Shown one piece after another: positions 62,101 to 64,000 of a stretch of 64,000 nt of DNA; within the stretch, counting starts at the first letter, position 1, and every line of letters starts with the position of its first letter. The DNA is taken from contig CM047426.1 in NCBI GenBank assembly GCA_026168455.1, positions 617,501 through 681,500 on the forward strand. Direction: 5' to 3'. The notes under the pieces are model-generated. The model saw only the letters and a program-made list of their open reading frames with translations, was not told the origin of the DNA and ran no database searches. The DNA comes from Theocolax elegans. Its lineage: Eukaryota; Arthropoda; Insecta; Hymenoptera; Cerocephalidae. The position numbers and the translations under genes were made by a program.

Positions 62101-64000
62101 ACGAAGATTTAATTAAAATCTTTTTTCATTTTGTATACGGGTTTAAATGAGTAATGCAACGGCGATGCGCATTTAAATTTACATTTATACACACAACGGG
62201 AAATAGATGAAATATATTATAAACTATATATACGTATAAAAGTTAATAAATCTTCAAGATTTGAAATAACGGTTCGAGTTGTACGGGTATTACGTCAAAT
62301 GTATTATGTAATAAGTAACAGAGTGAATTATTCAATTGCCATAAGGAGAAAAAACGGATAAAGCTATGAGGACCGACTCTCGAGACGAGACTCTCGGTTT
62401 ACACGGTACTAATGTAACTTTATTTAACCTCCGGAAGTTACAAGGTGTTAATAAACAATTGGATATTGATATTTTAATGGAATATTTAAAAATACATTAA
62501 AACTGATATTTTCTCGTTAGTCGGTTTAACCGTGTAAATATATATATATATACACACTTTTCGTTATTACGAAGAGGAGACGTAAAAGTAAATATAAACT
62601 TTTAATAAAGATTCGTACATTATGTATACGGCGAAACAAATATTGTATTCAAAATTAGTATTCAATCGTAAAGTGATAAAGATACAGATTGCAAAAGTAA
62701 AAAAAGAAGGATAAAATAAAATTTACTAAAAATAGGGCATACGATGAGTAAGACTAAGAAAATTAATGGAATGAATATACATCAGCGCACATCCATAAAA
62801 TAAGAATGTTTGATTAAAAAATATGATAATTTTTAACAATGACTGAAACTGTCAAAACTGAAAAAAAAATATTAGAAACAACAGTAAAACTTCCTAGTAA
62901 ATCTATAATTCTCCCTAATTCCTTCTTGAATATTAAATAATTAAGTATTTGATAGAAATACTGGATAAATATTAGACTACAAGTATTGAATAAGTATTGG
63001 TTATGTATTGGAGGAGGTATTGAATTGCGTGTGTATCTAATAAATGTCGCAAAGGTCGTAATCGTCCCGAAAATCAGGTAGGATGAAAGGAGAGCTCTTG
63101 ACGTCTCTATAACGTATACGTAGCCGCCCGCATAATATTCGAAAGTAGGAGATGATACGCGTATGGACGAGTGGCACTTGACGGCCCCTTTTTATATCCC
63201 TGACGGTAGTAAGTACGACACACCTTTCCCGGGGATGATAAAGAACAACTCGAAAAGTAACTGCTAATCGGCCGTGTACAACAAAGCCATTGTGAGCACG
63301 CGGGCCAGTCAAGAGCCTCGAGGGCTCGAGGGCTCGGGGGCCAACTGCTGAACGTTTGAACGTTTCGACTCTCGCGGCATATGGGGACGTCTACTTTGTG
63401 CCTCTTTTCATACCCGCACCGTCCGAGCGAGCTTTCTTTCTTTCTTCTCTTTTTTTTCATGGATGATACGCACATCAAGGGCTGATAAACAAGGTCTCGA
63501 GGTGTTGCGCGGCGATACTTTCAGTAGATACTTTCAAGAGCGGCTTTCTTCTTTTTAGCTTCAGATGTTTATGAAACAGATTTGTATATACGAGAAATAT
63601 GGTATTCTAAAAGCCTGAAAGTGCTAATGTGAATAATTTTACATATCTTAATTAATGCGCTGTTTGACGAATAATTAATTTAAGTACACGCACGAGAAAA
63701 GGAATTTATATTAATCATTGAAAATGGATAATTTGAAGACAAGGAAAGTGATTTGTCTTATCAATTATACATATACTTTATCGCTCAAGGCTGAAAACCT
63801 AAAATCTAACAACTCCAACAAATTTCAAGAAATGCGCTTTTAATATATATGATTAATAATAAATGCAGTTTTCACGACAACTATTCCTTTTTTGGAGTTA
63901 TATTACACATGTATTTTTGATGGCATATATAAATGTTACAAAAATATATCAGTTAGAAAATCATAATCAAATTAACATCCAGTTTAATTGATTCATCAAA
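59121..64000. promoter_or_regulatory. spacer with GC-rich islands, no gene
   Basis: Contains a TA run (59158-59178), a CT tract (60779-60813), a CA repeat (61004-61027), GC-rich pieces at about 61400-62060 and 63030-63520, and AT-rich remainder. At 63281-63293 ACAAAG and CATTGT form two inverted Sox-type cores one base apart. ORFs up to 123 codons have no domain features. Function of the islands is unknown. Confidence 0.35.

Noticed and set aside
1..64000. CRISPR array or prokaryotic operon structure
   Set aside because: No spaced identical repeats of that kind; all genes are intron-containing and eukaryotic.

Overview
The window is eukaryotic nuclear DNA, most likely from an insect and plausibly a hymenopteran. 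It has spliced genes with GT-AG introns, AT-rich spacers broken by short GC-rich islands, and abundant GA/CT, GT and TA microsatellites. The clearest gene is a Lim3 (Lhx3/4-type) LIM-homeobox gene. Species-level assignment is inference; no search could be run.

Layout. (1) 42-2462 (+): last five exons of a coiled-coil protein gene whose 5' part lies outside the window. (2) 3300-4169 (-): two-exon gene for mitochondrial ribosomal protein mS38 (AURKAIP1 family), tail-to-tail with the first gene. (3) 4170-8648: spacer and probable Lim3 3' UTR, rich in microsatellites. (4) 8649-17847 (-): Lim3, seven coding exons whose splice phases all join into one 451-codon reading frame with two LIM domains, a homeodomain and the conserved C-terminal YPDFP motif. 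(5) 17848-53608: about 36 kb with no convincing gene. It holds GC-rich islands, more than a dozen GA/CT tracts, a small palindromic MITE (25034-25255) and a G-quadruplex-type repeat. It is best read as the upstream regulatory landscape of Lim3, which is inference. (6) 53609-59120: nested mobile elements. A TIR element with TA flanks, a second copy of which is truncated in Lim3 intron 6, is interrupted by a DIRS-like tyrosine-recombinase retrotransposon (54171-59005). (7) 59121-64000: non-coding spacer with islands.

The most interesting system is the DIRS-like element. It has 130-bp inverted terminal repeats, unequal outer extensions, and an internal complementary region that abuts the complements of the left and right termini. 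The two halves of that region overlap by the same AATT found at both chromosomal junctions. This is what a circular-junction template with conservative recombinase integration predicts. Gag, RT and RNase H carry apparent frameshifts, whereas the tyrosine recombinase ORF is complete with its catalytic residues. The host TIR element carries a tRNA-like segment with good pol III A and B boxes in both copies.

Co-functioning is limited: the three host genes share no evident pathway. The element proteins (Gag, RT/RNase H, methylase-like region, recombinase) would act together in retrotransposition.
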